Of a stretch of 13,790 nt of DNA, positions 1 through 6,579 are shown piece by piece. The position numbers and the translations under genes were made by a program. The first letter of the stretch is position 1. Each line of letters starts with the position of its first letter. Below the pieces are notes generated by a model. It saw only the letters and a list, made by a program, of their open reading frames with translations, did no database searches and was not told where the DNA came from. The stretch is from Bacteroidales bacterium UBA2712 (GTDB lineage: Bacteria; Bacteroidota; Bacteroidia; Bacteroidales; Paludibacteraceae): the NCBI GenBank assembly GCA_002354055.1, contig DEKW01000001.1, positions 59,776-73,565 of the forward strand. The letters are read 5' to 3'.

Positions 1-189
1 TCTGTTTTTCGTTCGCGCTTTCTCTTTTTCCTACTCTCTTTATGCCTGCACATGCTCATTAATTTTATTTGTGCATGCGTGCCTTACGGACGCGCGCTAC
101 TTAAGGGGCTACAAAATTACTACAATTTTTCCAAATAACCAAATATTCCGCGATTTTTTTGATTTAATTCGTCGATTTTCTGCATTTTC

Positions 190-221
190 TTTGGTTTTTT
201 GCCTTATTTTTAGTAATTTTG
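190..221 (+). promoter_or_regulatory. Bacteroidota-type promoter for the tsaC operon
   Basis: The -33 box TTTG (190-193) is separated by exactly 20 nt from the -7 box TAATTTTG (214-221), matching the Bacteroidota primary sigma consensus TTTG-N20-TAnnTTTG. Transcription should start a few bases downstream, leaving a leader of roughly 15 nt before the ATG at 242. This placement argues against the longer reading frame that opens at 71. The upstream stretch 1-189 is AT-rich, and I see no gene or convincing structure in it. Confidence 0.82.
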
Positions 222-241
222 CACCCAAATTGTGCAATTTT

Positions 242-871
242 ATGCGGTACGACAAAGAAGACTTACAAGCGGCTCTGCGCGTCTTACGCCAAGGAGGAAT
301 TATCGTGTACCCCACAGATACTGTGTGGGGTATTGGCTGTGACGCCACGAATCCCGAAGCGGTCGCTCGCATCTATGCGCTCAAGAAACGCGAGGATTCC
401 AAATCCATGCTCGTCCTTCTCGATTCCGCTGCCAAACTTGACTACTATGTCGATGTTCCCGAATCCGCAGAAATGCTGTTGGATTCCGTTTGTGAAAAAG
501 GCATTCCCTCTAGCAAGGAAGATTCCACCTCTCAGAGCGACTGCTCTCCCGCAAAGCCATTGACGATTATCTACCCCAACGCCCGCCATTTGGCGCCAAA
601 CCTCATCGCCGAAGATGGCTCCATCGGAATCCGCATCACCAAGGAGCCGTTCAGCAACGCGCTCTGCGCACAACTCAAGCGACCGATTGTTTCCACATCC
701 GCTAACATCTCCGGCGAACCAACTGCGAGATATTTTCGAGAGATAAACGGACTAATCCTAGACCATACAGACTACGTTTGCCTGTTTAGACGGGATGATG
801 AGACGCCTCACGAACCCAGTACAATCATCAAAATCAATGCTGATAACAGCTTCAAAATTATCCGCCCATAA
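242..871 (+). CDS. tsaC: Threonylcarbamoyl-AMP synthase (Sua5/YciO/YrdC family)
   Basis: This 209-aa cytosolic enzyme is predicted to make threonylcarbamoyl-AMP from threonine, bicarbonate and ATP, the first step of the t6A37 modification of ANN-decoding tRNAs. The YrdC fold is recognisable: VYPTDTVWGIGCD near residues 22-34, the basic KKRE stretch with KSM at 48-56, GIRI, and the nucleotide-binding STSANISGEPT toward the C terminus. It has only the YrdC domain and no Sua5 C-terminal domain. A polar, Ser/Cys/Asp-rich insertion at about 83-104 makes it slightly longer than typical. The frame is open from 71, but a start there would lie upstream of the promoter, so I chose ATG 242. Its stop overlaps the next start by one base (TAATG), suggesting translational coupling. 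A YciO-type paralogue of unknown role is the main alternative. Confidence 0.9.
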   Translation: MRYDKEDLQAALRVLRQGGIIVYPTDTVWGIGCDATNPEAVARIYALKKREDSKSMLVLLDSAAKLDYYVDVPESAEMLLDSVCEKGIPSSKEDSTSQSDCSPAKPLTIIYPNARHLAPNLIAEDGSIGIRITKEPFSNALCAQLKRPIVSTSANISGEPTARYFREINGLILDHTDYVCLFRRDDETPHEPSTIIKINADNSFKIIRP

Positions 872-2142
872 TGAATCTCCGTCGCAAACAACAACTGACA
901 TATCTCTTGGCAGACCTCATCAGTAGTGAACTGGTGTGGCTTTGCTTTTTAGGTTTCCGGTGGATTGTTTACGAAGGACGAGTAGAGGGCTTAAGCGAAG
1001 TCTTGATACCGGCATTCAGTTTCTGGAAGCCGCTAATAATCTATCCTCTGGTTTGTCTGATAATCTATTACTTATCAGGCTATTACATGCGTCCCTTCCA
1101 AAAGCCTTTCTGGCGGGAGTTTCTGCGCACTTTCATCTCCGCAGCGGTCATCTCTCTGTTGTTTTTCTTCTTCATCATCATCGATGATCAGGTCGATACT
1201 TATAACCGTTATCTGGTATCGCTTGTAGTGCTTTTTGCGTTGCAATTTACGTTCTCGTATATCCCGCGCCTGACCATCACTCTTCTCTCGAGAAACCGCG
1301 GTATAGCACGGGTTAGAACGATTCATTCCATGCAGGAAGCAGAATCACTTATCCCTGGAGAACAGGACGAGATTATTATTGATTTGCCGGATGGTTATTC
1401 AGACCGTCAGTTATACGAACTCATCGCACATTTATACCCGCTCTCCTGCGAGATCAGCATGATTCCGCGTGTGTACGACATGCTCACCGGAGCTGCGCGC
1501 ATCGGGCGACTGGATCACCCTTCTCTCATCCGTATTACGGAACAATCCATGAGTGACGCAGAGTTGTGTATCAAACGAGCGTTTGATATCGTTGTTTCTG
1601 CGTTGGGGATAATTATCCTCTCTCCGGTATTCGCCCTCATTGCCATTCAGATCAAAATAACCTCCCGCGGACCCATTTTCTATCGCCAAGAGCGCATCGG
1701 ATTATATGGAAGATCCTTTAATATCTATAAATTCCGCACGATGATTGACCACGCCGAGCAGGAAGGCAAGCCGCAACTCACAGCTGATGATGACCCACGT
1801 GTCACAGGCGTGGGAAAATGGCTGCGTAAATATCGTTTGGATGAACTGCCGCAATTATGGAACATCCTTCGCGGAGAAATGTCCATCGTCGGTCCGCGTC
1901 CCGAACGCCTCTATTTTATAGAGCAGATCATGCGGGAAGCGCCATACTACTGCCTGCTTTACAAAGTTCGTCCGGGTCTCACCAGCTGGGGACCGATCCG
2001 TGTCGGCTATACCGATACGATGGAGAAAATGATCGAGCGGCTCAACTGCGACATCGTCTATGTGGAAAATATGTCCCTTTTATTGGACCTCAAAATACTC
2101 TTCTTCACCGCCGGAGTCGTTCTCCGCGGCAAAGGTAAATAA
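871..2142 (+). CDS. Polyprenyl-phosphate glycosyl-1-phosphate transferase (WcaJ/WbaP-like)
   Basis: This 423-aa membrane protein is predicted to start exopolysaccharide, capsule or O-glycan synthesis by moving a sugar-1-phosphate from a nucleotide sugar onto undecaprenyl phosphate. The N-terminal third has four hydrophobic segments (about 8-30, 50-70, 85-105, 112-133). A degenerate nucleotide-binding-like region follows (about 145-225). The C-terminal bacterial sugar transferase domain begins at KRAFDIVVSALG near 235 with a re-entrant hydrophobic segment. It carries the family motifs FYRQERIG, FNIYKFRTM, DELPQLWNILRGEMSIVGPRPE (about 325-345) and VRPGLTSWG. The acidic catalytic DE and the PRP motif are intact. 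No glycosyltransferases or flippases surround it, so it is an orphan initiator here. The sugar substrate cannot be read from the sequence. Confidence 0.9.
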   Translation: MNLRRKQQLTYLLADLISSELVWLCFLGFRWIVYEGRVEGLSEVLIPAFSFWKPLIIYPLVCLIIYYLSGYYMRPFQKPFWREFLRTFISAAVISLLFFFFIIIDDQVDTYNRYLVSLVVLFALQFTFSYIPRLTITLLSRNRGIARVRTIHSMQEAESLIPGEQDEIIIDLPDGYSDRQLYELIAHLYPLSCEISMIPRVYDMLTGAARIGRLDHPSLIRITEQSMSDAELCIKRAFDIVVSALGIIILSPVFALIAIQIKITSRGPIFYRQERIGLYGRSFNIYKFRTMIDHAEQEGKPQLTADDDPRVTGVGKWLRKYRLDELPQLWNILRGEMSIVGPRPERLYFIEQIMREAPYYCLLYKVRPGLTSWGPIRVGYTDTMEKMIERLNCDIVYVENMSLLLDLKILFFTAGVVLRGKGK

Positions 2143-2149
2143 CGATATT

Positions 2150-2320
2150 ATGACTTACGACGAATCCATAGCACGTGCAGAAGCCATTATTGCGCAACTG
2201 GAAAATGCGGAAGCTCTCAGTATGGAGGAATACAAACGCCTCTCCTCGGAAGCAACCAAGTTGTTACGGTCTTGCAAAGAGGAAATTGAATCCCTCGCAA
2301 AGGACTTAACATGCGAATAA
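2150..2320 (+). CDS. xseB: Exodeoxyribonuclease VII small subunit
   Basis: This 56-aa protein fits XseB, the small helical subunit that binds the XseA catalytic subunit for degradation of single-stranded DNA. The sequence begins MTYDESIARAEAIIAQLE and continues with a second amphipathic helix, matching the family pattern of a short helical hairpin: a LE-x-xx-LS-like turn (ENAEALSMEEY), then a Lys/Glu-rich helix ending near a Cys. Family members are usually 60-85 aa, so this one is short. The start at 2150 lies 7 nt after the transferase stop; longer in-frame extensions would overlap that gene by about 80 nt. xseA is not in the window. The protein is small and low in complexity, so the call rests on the N-terminal pattern and size. 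Confidence 0.75.
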   Translation: MTYDESIARAEAIIAQLENAEALSMEEYKRLSSEATKLLRSCKEEIESLAKDLTCE

Positions 2321-2324
2321 AATG

Positions 2325-2362
2325 CTATTTTATCACCAATAAAGGCGAAAAAATAGTTTTTT
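2325..2362 (+). terminator. Weak AT-rich stem-loop with T-run after xseB
   Basis: CTATTTT (2325-2331) can pair with AAAATAG (2350-2356) around an 18-nt loop, and six T follow directly (2357-2362). It sits between the xseB stop and the next promoter, where a terminator is expected. The stem is AT-rich and the loop is long, so strength is doubtful. Confidence 0.35.
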
Positions 2363-2364
2363 AC

Positions 2365-2395
2365 TTGTACATTTCAAAATTTTGTTGTACCTTTG
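2365..2395 (+). promoter_or_regulatory. Bacteroidota-type promoter for the DUF5606-Nif3 transcript
   Basis: TTG (2365-2367) is followed after 20 nt by the -7 box TACCTTTG (2388-2395), the commonest strong form in this phylum. The leader to the ATG at 2435 would be about 35 nt. The frame is technically open from a TTG inside the -7 box (2393), which is why the downstream ATG is preferred as the start. Confidence 0.82.
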
Positions 2396-2434
2396 CAGCC
2401 GATTTTGATTAGTAGAATACAAAAAAAGAAATAT

Positions 2435-2863
2435 ATGCTTAAGAATATCCTTGCTATCACCGGAAAACCCGGATTGTACAAATTAGTTAGCCGCGGTAAT
2501 AACATGCTCATCGTGGAGAGCCTCGTGGACGGAAAACGCATGCCGACTTATGCACGCGACAAGATTGTTGCACTTAGCGATATCTCTATGTTCACCGATG
2601 CGGATGACGTACGCCTGAGCGAAGTACTGACCTCAGCAGGGAAGAAAGAAGGACTCAAGCCGGTTGCTTTTGACGTTAAGAAAGCTTCCAATAACGAACT
2701 CAGCACATGGTTTGATGAGGTGCTGCCGAACTGGGACCGCGACCGCGTGTATCCGTCCGACATACGCAAACTCATACAATGGTACAACATCCTCGTTAAT
2801 GCAGGTTTCACCGATTTCACCGATAAGGAGGAAGAGGAAACAGCTGCCGAGGAAAAGAAATAA
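2435..2863 (+). CDS. DUF5606 domain protein (unknown function)
   Basis: This 142-aa protein matches my recollection of a Bacteroidota-restricted family (DUF5606) of unknown function. The conserved opening is MLKNILAITGKPGLYKLVS, followed by MLIVESLVDGKRMPTYARDKIVALSDISMFT, an SH3-like beta-rich N-terminal segment of about 60 residues. A helical C-terminal half contains NWDRDRVYPSDIRKLIQWYNIL (about 101-122). The C terminus is a Glu/Lys-rich tail. No signal peptide, membrane segment or catalytic motif is visible, so it is probably a soluble cytosolic protein. The stop is directly followed by a GTG start for the Nif3 gene with no spacer, so the two are probably co-translated. The family assignment comes from memory of the motif and the phylum context. 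Confidence 0.8.
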   Translation: MLKNILAITGKPGLYKLVSRGNNMLIVESLVDGKRMPTYARDKIVALSDISMFTDADDVRLSEVLTSAGKKEGLKPVAFDVKKASNNELSTWFDEVLPNWDRDRVYPSDIRKLIQWYNILVNAGFTDFTDKEEEETAAEEKK

Positions 2864-3646
2864 GTGCTCTTACGAGCCATAATCGATAGCATAGAATCTG
2901 TAGCGCCACGGAGTGCCCAAGAGCAATGGGATAACTCGGGAATGCAGATAGGTGACACGGGACGTGAGATTAACTCCGTCCTCTTGACCACAGACGTTAC
3001 GACGGAGGTGGTCAATGAGGCTATTGAGAGAGGCTGTCAACTCATCATCAGTCATCATCCCCTGCTCTTCCACGGACTCAAACAGATTTGCGGCGAGACC
3101 GCTCAACAACGCATCGTCGAGACAGCTATCCGTCATCAGATAGCTATCTATTCTGCCCATACTTCGCTCGACTCCGTCATGGGAGGCATCAATACCCGTC
3201 TGGCAGATAAGCTAGGCATAAAGAACTATCATATTTTAGTTCCTTCTTCCGACGAAAAGACCGGTCTGGGCGTCATCGGGACACTCTCTTCTCCTATTCG
3301 CTATGAAGAATTTCTCACGCGCGTACGCGATATTTTAGATTGTTCGTACGTGCGTTATACCCGCGCGCCGAAAGATATGATCGAACGCGTGGCGCTATGC
3401 GGAGGAAGCGGAGCAGAGTTTATTCCGGAAGCTATCCGACAAGGAGCAGATGTCTATATCACGGCAGATTGCAAGTATCATGAGTTCCAGGATGCCGACG
3501 GACAAATCGGACTGATTGATATAGATCATTGGTACTCGGAACGGCACGCACGCGAGATATTCCGGGATATTTTAGCGCCTTTAGGAGTACAATGTTTAGT
3601 TAGTAAAACAGATAAAACACCAATATTAATATTTAACCCCTCTTAG
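2864..3646 (+). CDS. Nif3-like dinuclear metal centre protein
   Basis: This 260-aa protein belongs to the NIF3/YbgI/DUF34 family of hexameric toroidal proteins with a di-metal site. Databases often label it 'GTP cyclohydrolase I type 2', but its physiological role is not settled. Visible metal ligands are the HH of LIISHHPLLFHG (H64, H65), the HTSLD motif (H99, D103) and the C-terminal IDIDHWYSE stretch that supplies the last His and Glu. WDNSGMQIG near 22-30 is the usual N-terminal signature. The size fits the short form without the central PII-like insertion. The start is taken as GTG 2864, directly abutting the DUF5606 stop. The stop codon lies inside a small perfect hairpin (3639-3656). 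In Bacteroidota a zinc-ribbon gene usually follows, as here. Confidence 0.9.
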   Translation: MLLRAIIDSIESVAPRSAQEQWDNSGMQIGDTGREINSVLLTTDVTTEVVNEAIERGCQLIISHHPLLFHGLKQICGETAQQRIVETAIRHQIAIYSAHTSLDSVMGGINTRLADKLGIKNYHILVPSSDEKTGLGVIGTLSSPIRYEEFLTRVRDILDCSYVRYTRAPKDMIERVALCGGSGAEFIPEAIRQGADVYITADCKYHEFQDADGQIGLIDIDHWYSERHAREIFRDILAPLGVQCLVSKTDKTPILIFNPS

Positions 3647-3656
3647 AGCTAAGAGG

Positions 3657-3773
3657 CGCTCTCCTCCATCGGGGCGTACGCTAATGTAATGCGTACGGAC
3701 CGAAGAGCGAGGGCATCCGAGTAACAATCCATAAAACAAGTTTTATGGCGATTACGAGGATAGCTCGCGCGAC
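3657..3773 (+). repeat. Structured intergenic element, copy 1 (two-hairpin, TAAYGTART loop)
   Basis: This GC-rich spacer folds well. Hairpin I pairs CGTACGC (3675-3681) with GCGTACG (3691-3697) around the 9-nt loop TAATGTAAT. Upstream CGCTCT (3657-3662) can close it with AGAGCG (3704-3709). Hairpin II stacks four helices: GCGAG/CTCGC (3707-3711 with 3764-3768), ATCC/GGAT (3715-3718 with 3758-3761), GTAA/TTAC (3721-3724 with 3752-3755) and CCATAAAA/TTTTATGG (3729-3736 with 3741-3748). A tandem GA/GA internal loop separates the second and third. The element ends in CGCGAC (3768-3773), directly against the ATG at 3774. A second copy with the same layout lies at 13628-13740. It could be an RNA leader or a dispersed folded DNA repeat; I do not recognise a known family. 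Confidence 0.6.
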
Positions 3774-4508
3774 ATGGCAAGAACGAAAGAATTAACCGTA
3801 GAGGAAAAACTGAAGTACCTCTATGAATTGCAGCAGGTAGATTCCAAGATCGACAACCTGCGTACCTTGGCGGGTGAGTTACCGCAAGAAGTGAAGGATA
3901 TGGCAGACGAAGTAGAAGGTCTCAAGACCCGTCTGGCGAATATCGAGAACGACATCAAAGAGTGCGAGACGCAGATCTCCGATCATCGTGTACGTACCGA
4001 GAATGCCAATGCATCTATCTCTCGCTACAAAGAGCAGCAGAACTCCGTTCGTAACAACCGTGAGTTCGACAACCTCAACAAAGAGATCGAGTATCAGGAG
4101 TTGGAGATCGAGGCTTCACAACGTAAGATCAAACACTACTCTGCAGAATTAGAGTCCAAACTGCAGGAGAAAGCAAAGACGACCAAAGATATCGAGGAGC
4201 GCACCGTGGATCTGAACCAGAAACGCTCGGAACTCGACCAGATTTTGGCAGAGACCAAAGCTGAGACCGAGGCTTTAGTACTTCGTGCCGGTGAGATTGA
4301 GAAGAAGATTGACGAGCGTCTCTTGAGCGGATTCAAACGTATCCGTAAGAGCGCACGTAATGGTCTGGCGGTAGTGAAGATTGAGCGTGACTCCTGTGGT
4401 GGTTGCCACGCAAAGATTCCTGCTCAGTTGCAGCTGGACATCCGTACTCGCAAGAAAATTATTGTTTGTGAGTTCTGCGGTAGAATATTAGTAGACCCAG
4501 AGATGTAA
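3774..4508 (+). CDS. Coiled-coil protein with C-terminal C4 zinc ribbon (DUF164 family)
   Basis: This 244-aa protein opens MARTKELTVEEKLKYLYELQ, which matches Bacteroidota members of the C4-type zinc-ribbon (DUF164/CT398-like) family. Residues of about 15-195 form a long antiparallel coiled coil rich in Glu, Lys and Gln, with the conserved NNREFDNLNKEIEYQE turn in the middle. The C terminus is a zinc ribbon with CGGC (C208, C211) and CEFC (C232, C235). Roles proposed for family members include handling nucleic acids or secretion-related complexes, but its function is not established. It follows the Nif3 gene, a common pairing in this phylum, but is separated from it by the structured element. 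Its last 50 bp overlap the 3' end of the opposing protease gene. Confidence 0.9.
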   Translation: MARTKELTVEEKLKYLYELQQVDSKIDNLRTLAGELPQEVKDMADEVEGLKTRLANIENDIKECETQISDHRVRTENANASISRYKEQQNSVRNNREFDNLNKEIEYQELEIEASQRKIKHYSAELESKLQEKAKTTKDIEERTVDLNQKRSELDQILAETKAETEALVLRAGEIEKKIDERLLSGFKRIRKSARNGLAVVKIERDSCGGCHAKIPAQLQLDIRTRKKIIVCEFCGRILVDPEM

Positions 4509-5325
4509 TCAGGATAGAAAAGACTCCTAAGTACCATGTATCGCCGGCGCCTAATGTGTCGGCGATATTTTTTGTGTTTTCGCTTTCTCCCATTAGGTAA
4601 TACACCAATACTGCCAGCCCGTTATTGACAAAATGCATGGTGATCGGAACCCAGAGACTGCCGCTCCAGACGAATACATAACCAAACATCGCCCCTAACA
4701 ACATCCGCGGAACAAAGCCGTAAAACTGCATGTGTATCGCCGAGAAGATAAACGCTGTGATCCAAATCGCAAGATGGATTTTTGTACTTTGTTCCTTACC
4801 ATTTTGATCCTTGGATATGATCTGTTGCAGAGTGCCACGGAAAGAGAGCTCCTCCGAAAAAGCAGGCAAAAGTGCCATAAGACCTATATTGAGCAATAAT
4901 CCGCCAATATTGTCTGCTTGCAAGAATCGTTCGGTCAAAGCCGCAGCAGCTTCCTCCTGAGACTTCAGTATTTGCTCGATGAATTCGAGACTTTTCGGCA
5001 GTTCCACTCTACTATTCAGATCCGCTAACAGATTGATACCCGGTACCGCGCAGATCATGATAACTACCGCTAACAGTATATTCTGCCATTGTACAGGGAC
5101 ATCCATCCGCAGCCACCGGAAAGGCTTATGCTCCTCATCCCAAAGCCACGCGCATAGAATCGGCGGTAACAGGAAAGTAGCCGTCGTCTGCATGAACTGT
5201 AGCCACTTGAGCGATTCGGTACTTTGCGAACCACCCCAAATAATCATCCATGCTCCCATCGCTATGACCGTAAGGACGGACATCGCTCCGAGCCAGAGTA
5301 ATATCTGAATGAGTTTTCTTTTCAT
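4459..5325 (-). CDS. CPBP family intramembrane metalloprotease
   Basis: This 288-aa polytopic membrane protein belongs to the CPBP (CAAX protease and bacteriocin-processing, Abi) family. The three catalytic motifs are intact: EExxxR as E158-E159-L-S-F-R163, FxxxH as F194 to H198, and HxxxN as H231 to N235. About seven hydrophobic segments are visible, beginning with residues 9-30 and 48-63 and ending at about 265-282. Likely activities are intramembrane proteolysis or prenyl-protein type processing; the substrate is unknown. Its ATG overlaps the trmB stop (ATGA), so it is the last gene of the minus-strand cluster. Its 3' end runs 50 bp into the zinc-ribbon gene, and its own 3' coding part contains the plus-strand terminator at 4540-4573. 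No terminator for its own transcript is obvious. Confidence 0.88.
   Translation of the reverse strand: MKRKLIQILLWLGAMSVLTVIAMGAWMIIWGGSQSTESLKWLQFMQTTATFLLPPILCAWLWDEEHKPFRWLRMDVPVQWQNILLAVVIMICAVPGINLLADLNSRVELPKSLEFIEQILKSQEEAAAALTERFLQADNIGGLLLNIGLMALLPAFSEELSFRGTLQQIISKDQNGKEQSTKIHLAIWITAFIFSAIHMQFYGFVPRMLLGAMFGYVFVWSGSLWVPITMHFVNNGLAVLVYYLMGESENTKNIADTLGAGDTWYLGVFSILITSLGLLIFYRRTHKQ
4540..4573 (+). terminator. Intrinsic terminator of the zinc-ribbon gene, inside the opposing CDS
   Basis: ATCGCCG (4540-4546) pairs with CGGCGAT (4560-4566) around a 13-nt loop, and ATTTTTT follows (4567-4573). It lies 31 nt after the zinc-ribbon stop codon, as expected for a + strand terminator, although this DNA also encodes the C-terminal region of the CPBP protease on the other strand. 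Confidence 0.55.
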
Positions 5326-6104
5326 AGAGCCTGGTAGTTACGGCCGTACGAGCGATAAGAGTCTTTCTCTATCTCTATGGTCGGTTCTTCCCATTGCGTA
5401 AGAGGAGTGAGACGCCATACGATATATTTGATCTTCATTCCACGGTCAAGCCATTGTTTCTCATAATGTGTCTTTAGAGCTCGTGCATCCTCAAAAAGCC
5501 CGTTTTTATCGGTACTTTCTGCATACAGGTCGTCCGTCGAGGCAAGGACAGGATACGGATTGAGTTTTAACATCTCCGTCGTATATGTATAGAGGAAAGG
5601 AGAATCGGTCTTGAGATGAATCAGACCGGAGGGTTTCATGATCTGCTGATAGCGTTGCATGAAATAGGTGGAGGTAAGACGTTTGGTCGCTTTCTTCATC
5701 TGCGGGTCGCAGAAAGTAATCCAGATCTCGTCGATTTCATCGGGAGAAAAGAAAGAAGTAATAAACTCAATATTGGTTCTAAGAAAGGCGACATTCTTCA
5801 GACCTGTTTCTTCGGCTTCTTTGGCGCCAGCCCACATACGAGCGCCTTTGATATCCACTCCGATAAAATTCTTATCCGGATAGCGTTGCGCGAGACCGAC
5901 AGTATATTCGCCTCGTCCGCAACCGAGTTCTAAGACGATGGGGTTATCGTTATGGAAATACGTATCGCGCCAATGGCCTGCCATGGCATTGACAATTTTG
6001 GACTCGTCGATTTGTCCATTTTTGTAAAGTGCACTCGCGCCACATTGGAAGACGTTGGAGAACGTCTCCATCTCCGCAAATTTCTTGAGTTTATTCTTTC
6101 CCAT
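5322..6104 (-). CDS. trmB: tRNA (guanine-N7-)-methyltransferase
   Basis: This 260-aa SAM-dependent enzyme methylates N7 of G46 in the variable loop of tRNAs. The Rossmann fold begins with VLELGCGRGEYTVGLA (GCGRGE at 61-66), then the acidic end of strand 2 in FIGVDIKGARMW. The TrmB-specific substrate motif appears as FCDPQMKKATKRLTS (D133), the variant I associate with Bacteroidota rather than the classical FPDPWPK form. C-terminal residues KTHYEKQW also fit the family. The start is placed at ATG 6104; the frame is open 11 codons further, but that extension overlaps the end of gldH. The stop overlaps the protease start by 4 nt, and the upstream gldH stop is 13 nt away, so the gene sits inside a tight operon. 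Confidence 0.93.
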   Translation of the reverse strand: MGKNKLKKFAEMETFSNVFQCGASALYKNGQIDESKIVNAMAGHWRDTYFHNDNPIVLELGCGRGEYTVGLAQRYPDKNFIGVDIKGARMWAGAKEAEETGLKNVAFLRTNIEFITSFFSPDEIDEIWITFCDPQMKKATKRLTSTYFMQRYQQIMKPSGLIHLKTDSPFLYTYTTEMLKLNPYPVLASTDDLYAESTDKNGLFEDARALKTHYEKQWLDRGMKIKYIVWRLTPLTQWEEPTIEIEKDSYRSYGRNYQAL

Positions 6105-6117
6105 AATCTTTTGCCTC

Positions 6118-6579
6118 TTACTTCTCGCCTTTAACAATCTCCACTCCTATGTCCATTACGCCACGTAACACGCTATCACGCATCCCGTGCTGGACAGCAA
6201 TATAATACTTGCCTGTATCCGGGAAATGATAATTCGACTCATAGAGAACCGGCATCTCGATGAAGCCATGATGCTTATCTCCAAGCCATCGGCCTCTATC
6301 ATCTGCCAAATAGAACTCGATGGTATCGCTGTGTTGACGGTTGTCTTGCACGAAAAGCCACATGTTCTGATACGGATAGCGCTCCGTATGACGAACATAA
6401 AGGATAATATCATAAGAAGCGTCATTATCCTCTATAGCAAAGTCGAATCGAGGCAGACTGTCTATGCTCCATTCTCCCGATGGAATCGAGATAAATTCGC
6501 TGTGCACGATGTTATGACGGCAGGAGGTAAATATTCCTGCCAAGAGAATTACCAGAAAGCAATAATATACTCTTTTCAT
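6118..6579 (-). CDS. gldH: Gliding motility lipoprotein GldH
   Basis: This 153-aa lipoprotein starts with a signal peptide (MKRVYYCFLVILLAGIF) and a lipobox FTSC with the acylated cysteine at residue 20. The mature part is beta-rich, with the GldH-like pattern DxxxRFDFAIED, a YDIILYVRHTERYPYQNMWLFV stretch and the late KYYIAVQHGMRD segment. GldH is needed for gliding in Flavobacterium. In non-gliding Bacteroidales it persists, probably with an envelope role, and presence of the gene does not prove motility or type IX secretion. Its start overlaps the ricT stop (ATGA, 6576-6579), so the two are translationally coupled. The holB-ricT-gldH order is, to my knowledge, a recurrent one in Bacteroidota. 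Confidence 0.88.
   Translation of the reverse strand: MKRVYYCFLVILLAGIFTSCRHNIVHSEFISIPSGEWSIDSLPRFDFAIEDNDASYDIILYVRHTERYPYQNMWLFVQDNRQHSDTIEFYLADDRGRWLGDKHHGFIEMPVLYESNYHFPDTGKYYIAVQHGMRDSVLRGVMDIGVEIVKGEK

Noticed and set aside
71..241. A 57-codon N-terminal extension of the tsaC-type gene
   Set aside because: It would place translation start upstream of the consensus promoter (190-221), and its residues are Phe/Ile/Asn-rich in the manner of AT-rich noncoding DNA. Homology begins after the ATG at 242.
3639..3656. The perfect hairpin CCTCTTA-GAGC-TAAGAGG as terminator of the Nif3 gene
   Set aside because: It spans the stop codon and is followed by CGCTCTCC rather than a T-run, so intrinsic termination is unlikely.
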